Assembly: GCA_016234535.1 (NCBI GenBank)
Contig: JACRBH010000097.1
Span: forward strand, 1-59,777
DNA from: Chloroflexota bacterium
GTDB lineage: Bacteria; Chloroflexota; Anaerolineae; Anaerolineales; Villigracilaceae
Length of the DNA stretch: 59,777 bases
Direction: 5' to 3'
Positions 57,337 through 59,777 of this stretch are shown here, in pieces. Positions within the stretch are counted from its first letter, which is position 1; the number at the start of each line of letters is the position of its first letter. Below the pieces are notes generated by a model. It saw nothing but the letters and a program-made list of their open reading frames with translations, was not told the DNA's origin and searched no databases. The position numbers and the translations under genes are program-made.

Positions 57337-59031
57337 ATGCCCATTCAAATTGTTCAACCCAGTGATAGTATCGAACTCCACCTCTCTGATGGCCGAGTGC
57401 TCTCAGGTCCGCGTGGAGCGCAGGTGGGGGAGTTTCTGCAAACGGTCAAAGATGATTTTAGCGCGCCCATTGTTGCCGTAATTCTCAATAACGAAATTCA
57501 CGAACTTACTTATACAATTGGCATGGAATCGCGCTGTACGCCTGTCACCATGGATACGGCTGACGGTGCGCGCATCTATCGGCGTTCGCTTGTCTTTCTG
57601 CTGGAGATGGCCTTCGCCGATCTTTTTCCCACAGGAAAACTCACGATTGACCACTCTCTTTCGTCGGGCGGATTCTATTGTCAGGTCACGGATCGCGGAG
57701 AGCTTTCACAGAACGAACTTGATGCGCTCAAAAGCCACATGCAAAAACTTGTGAAGGAAGATCACCCGTTTGAGCGCAAGGAAGTTCCTGCCCAGGAAGC
57801 GATAGAATATTTCAAGCAGCTTGGCTATGATGATAAAGTCCGTTTGTTCGCGTACCGCAAAAAAGATTACGTCACGCTTTACATCCTCAATGGTCAAATG
57901 GATTATATGCACGGCTACATGGTTCCTTCCACAGGCTACCTGCGCTGGTTCGATCTCAATCTCATCAACGGTGGCTTTACCATTCAATTCCCTCGCCGTC
58001 ATGCCCCCACAGATCTTGAGCCGATGGGTGATTATCCAAAACTGATCAGCGCATTTCGTCAATACGGCAACTGGCTGACGCGCCTCAACATCGATAACGT
58101 TGGCGCGCTCAATGACGCCATTCTGTCAGGCCGCGCCGATGAGATCGTGCTGGTCTCTGAAGCATTGCATGAACAAAATGTCGCAGAGATCGCCCAACAG
58201 ATCGCGCAAAAAAATTCCCGCATTATCTTAATTTCAGGCCCATCCTCTTCGGGTAAGACAACCACATCGCGCCGCCTTGCCATCCAACTGCTCGCGCGCG
58301 GCATCTCGCCTTATCCGCTGGAGCTTGATAATTATTTTCTCGACCGTTCAAAAACTCCGCTTGGCGAAGACGGCAAATCCGATTTCGAAAATCTCGAAGC
58401 ATTGGACCTGACCCGCCTCGCGCACGACATCGAAAAAATTCTCAGCGGAAAAGAAGTCCAATTGCCGCGATACAACTTCAAGACCGGCATGAGCGAAGCG
58501 GGCGACATCATCCAGTTAAAGGATGGGCAACCGCTCATCCTCGAAGGCATTCATGGGATGAACCCCCGCCTCATTTCTGACCGTTGGACTGGTGCGGCGT
58601 TTCGAGTCTATGTCTCCGCCCTGACACAGCTCAACCTGGACCGCCACAACAGAGTTTCCACCACTGACACACGACTCATCCGCCGCATGGTGCGCGACGC
58701 GCGCGAACGCGGATATTCCGCCGCGCAAACCATCAGCCGCTGGGAATCGGTTCGCCGTGGCGAGAAACGGCATATCTTCCCTTATCAGGAAAACGCGGAT
58801 GTGATGTTCAACTCCGCGCTGGTGTATGAGCTTTCAGTGCTCAGGCCGCTGGTGGAGCCTTTGCTTCGGCAAGTGCAATATCGCGCGCCCGAATACATCG
58901 AAGCCCGCAGACTGCTCGCTTTCCTCGAATGGTTCATGCCATTGGATGCGGGATTGATCCCAGCGAATTCAATTGTTCGTGAATTTTTGGGCGGCTCAGG
59001 TTTGAAGGATTTCAAGATTTGGAGAGGGTAG
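57337..59031 (+). CDS. Nucleoside kinase (TGS and uridine-kinase-like)
   Basis: 564 residues. N-terminal TGS-like domain (about 8-70), a threonyl-tRNA-synthetase-like second-additional domain (about 90-190), then a phosphoribulokinase/uridine-kinase P-loop domain with GPSSSGKTT (301-309), DNYFLDR and EGIHGMNPRL. This architecture is the uridine-kinase-like nucleoside kinase of Thermotoga and Chloroflexota type. The start is 5 nt after a TATAAA box, again without a ribosome site. A terminator-like hairpin follows. Confidence 0.92.
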   Translation: MPIQIVQPSDSIELHLSDGRVLSGPRGAQVGEFLQTVKDDFSAPIVAVILNNEIHELTYTIGMESRCTPVTMDTADGARIYRRSLVFLLEMAFADLFPTGKLTIDHSLSSGGFYCQVTDRGELSQNELDALKSHMQKLVKEDHPFERKEVPAQEAIEYFKQLGYDDKVRLFAYRKKDYVTLYILNGQMDYMHGYMVPSTGYLRWFDLNLINGGFTIQFPRRHAPTDLEPMGDYPKLISAFRQYGNWLTRLNIDNVGALNDAILSGRADEIVLVSEALHEQNVAEIAQQIAQKNSRIILISGPSSSGKTTTSRRLAIQLLARGISPYPLELDNYFLDRSKTPLGEDGKSDFENLEALDLTRLAHDIEKILSGKEVQLPRYNFKTGMSEAGDIIQLKDGQPLILEGIHGMNPRLISDRWTGAAFRVYVSALTQLNLDRHNRVSTTDTRLIRRMVRDARERGYSAAQTISRWESVRRGEKRHIFPYQENADVMFNSALVYELSVLRPLVEPLLRQVQYRAPEYIEARRLLAFLEWFMPLDAGLIPANSIVREFLGGSGLKDFKIWRG

Positions 59032-59044
59032 ATTTAAATGCAGA

Positions 59045-59075
59045 CATCGGAGGTTTTCCAAAGACACCTCCGATG
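59045..59075 (+). terminator. Hairpin after the nucleoside kinase gene
   Basis: CATCGGAGGT / ACCTCCGATG, a 10-bp perfect stem, 11-nt loop; no T-run directly after it, so terminator activity is uncertain. Confidence 0.55.
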
Positions 59076-59186
59076 AGAGAATTCAATTTTTACTCAAAAA
59101 AATTTTAACGAGATATTTTCTTCCACCTTTGTTTCATGCTGATACTCTGCCGCTATTCTAAACACCAACTGCTATTGAGCAAAATT

Positions 59187-59777
59187 ATGAGTCGTAAAAA
59201 TGTAAATCTTTCACAAATCGCCAGTGAAGGCCAAAATCGCGCCAAGTCCAAAACAGGAATGCTCTTTATTGTTTTGATCATTTTGCAATCTTATTTTTCC
59301 CCATTACTTTTTGCCGCATTGGGATTTGATAAGGTGCATTTTTGGTTTCTAAGATCCGTGATCGCCTACTCAACAATCATGTTCAGCCTGATAATTTTCA
59401 GCAACGATAGACTAGGTGTATTTCATGATTATTTTTCCCTTGGATCAATAACATTAAGTTGCTTCTTGTCAGTTACTTTTGGAGATGGAAGTGTAGCAAT
59501 ATATAAAATTGTTTTATTATGCTTTGGTATATTATTTTCTATTTACATAATTGCAAATAGAAAAACTATCAAGTTGCCTAGCGCGAGGTCGGTTTTTATT
59601 GGGATTCTATGGTCAGTTGCCGCGGTTGTCGTAACGGCTTTAGTATATGTTTTATTTGATAAAACATATACTAAAGACTTTTCACAAAATTTGTTAGCTG
59701 TTATCTATAATTCATTTTTATTTCAATTTACCTTTGTGACCGTAGTTGAAGAATCAAGCTATCGCGGCTTACTGTTC
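59187..59777 (+). CDS. CPBP family intramembrane metalloprotease, 5' part (runs off the window)
   Basis: 197 codons from the ATG at 59187 to the window end without a stop. Six or so hydrophobic segments, then VVEESSYRGLLF at the edge, the first conserved motif (EExxxR) of the CPBP/Abi family of membrane proteases related to Rce1. The second and third motifs (FxxxH) would lie beyond the window. A+T content is clearly higher than in neighbouring genes, suggesting horizontal transfer. The coding sequence contains a perfect 18-bp hairpin. Confidence 0.8.
   Translation, partial: MSRKNVNLSQIASEGQNRAKSKTGMLFIVLIILQSYFSPLLFAALGFDKVHFWFLRSVIAYSTIMFSLIIFSNDRLGVFHDYFSLGSITLSCFLSVTFGDGSVAIYKIVLLCFGILFSIYIIANRKTIKLPSARSVFIGILWSVAAVVVTALVYVLFDKTYTKDFSQNLLAVIYNSFLFQFTFVTVVEESSYRGLLF
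59638..59676. repeat. Perfect 18-bp hairpin within the CPBP coding sequence
   Basis: CTTTAGTATATGTTTTAT (59638-59655), a 3-nt loop, and its exact complement (59659-59676). It encodes ALVYVLFDKTYTKD. Confidence 0.8.

Overview
The window looks like chromosome of a member of Chloroflexota, most likely class Anaerolineae. This rests on family content, not on a marker gene: an ECF sigma factor coupled to a DUF5667 anti-sigma-like protein, VanW, LCP and DUF3048 envelope proteins with Thr/Pro-rich linkers, a TGS-domain nucleoside kinase, ALDH16 next to deoC, and a very high density of small palindromic and phrase-like intergenic repeats. Base composition is near 50% G+C, dropping in the last 600 bases.

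Layout. 1-3.3 kb (minus): deoC, a DUF433/DUF5615 toxin-antitoxin-like pair and the N-terminal 490 residues of an ALDH16-type aldehyde dehydrogenase, i.e. deoxyribose-5-phosphate breakdown. 3.3-10.8 kb: small proteins, a DinB-fold protein, oligopeptidase B, a universal stress protein, a DUF72 protein and a GMC/cholesterol-oxidase-like flavoprotein. 10.9-15.5 kb (minus): a DUF2383 protein, a cupredoxin lipoprotein, a UPF0175-histidine kinase fusion, and a membrane protein plus winged-helix regulator with a very clear promoter and operator. 15.8-24.5 kb (minus): a 22-repeat LRR protein with a broken paralogous start beside it, then a long co-directional run with 3-hydroxybutyryl-CoA dehydrogenase, thiolase, DinB-fold proteins, a four-helix-bundle protein, a solute-binding/VWA fusion and a SUMF1-like protein. 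24.9-33.6 kb: an S9C peptidase, an isoprenylcysteine-methyltransferase-like protein, a HerA-like ATPase, the ECF sigma/DUF5667 pair and a phospholipase D-like lipoprotein. 33.6-41.3 kb: MurJ, a DUF212 protein, xseB and xseA, a HIT protein, a DUF3048 lipoprotein, AlkD, truncated haemoglobin and tRNA-Asn. 41.4-49.6 kb: an SH3b lipoprotein, a putative small restriction-modification pair, a DsbA-like protein, VanW, Trm112, a HEAT-repeat protein, LCP and DUF4870. 49.7-59.8 kb (plus): fmt, glpK, a GxxExxY protein, glpD, a GT2 glycosyltransferase, a histidine phosphatase, a ketopantoate-reductase-like protein, a nucleoside kinase and a partial CPBP protease.

Functional threads: glycerol catabolism (glpK, glpD) interrupted by a small inserted gene; acyl-CoA metabolism (thiolase and Hbd); peptidoglycan and envelope assembly (MurJ, LCP, VanW, DUF3048); DNA repair (XseAB, AlkD, HerA-like).

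The most unusual feature is the repeat landscape. At least seven families of short cruciform or MITE-like elements occur, one of them inside the glpK reading frame and two overlapping stop codons. Separately, several genes carry a short quasi-periodic phrase of 8-10 nt units in the leader just upstream of, or merging into, the Shine-Dalgarno sequence. No rRNA, phage, transposase or CRISPR array was seen.
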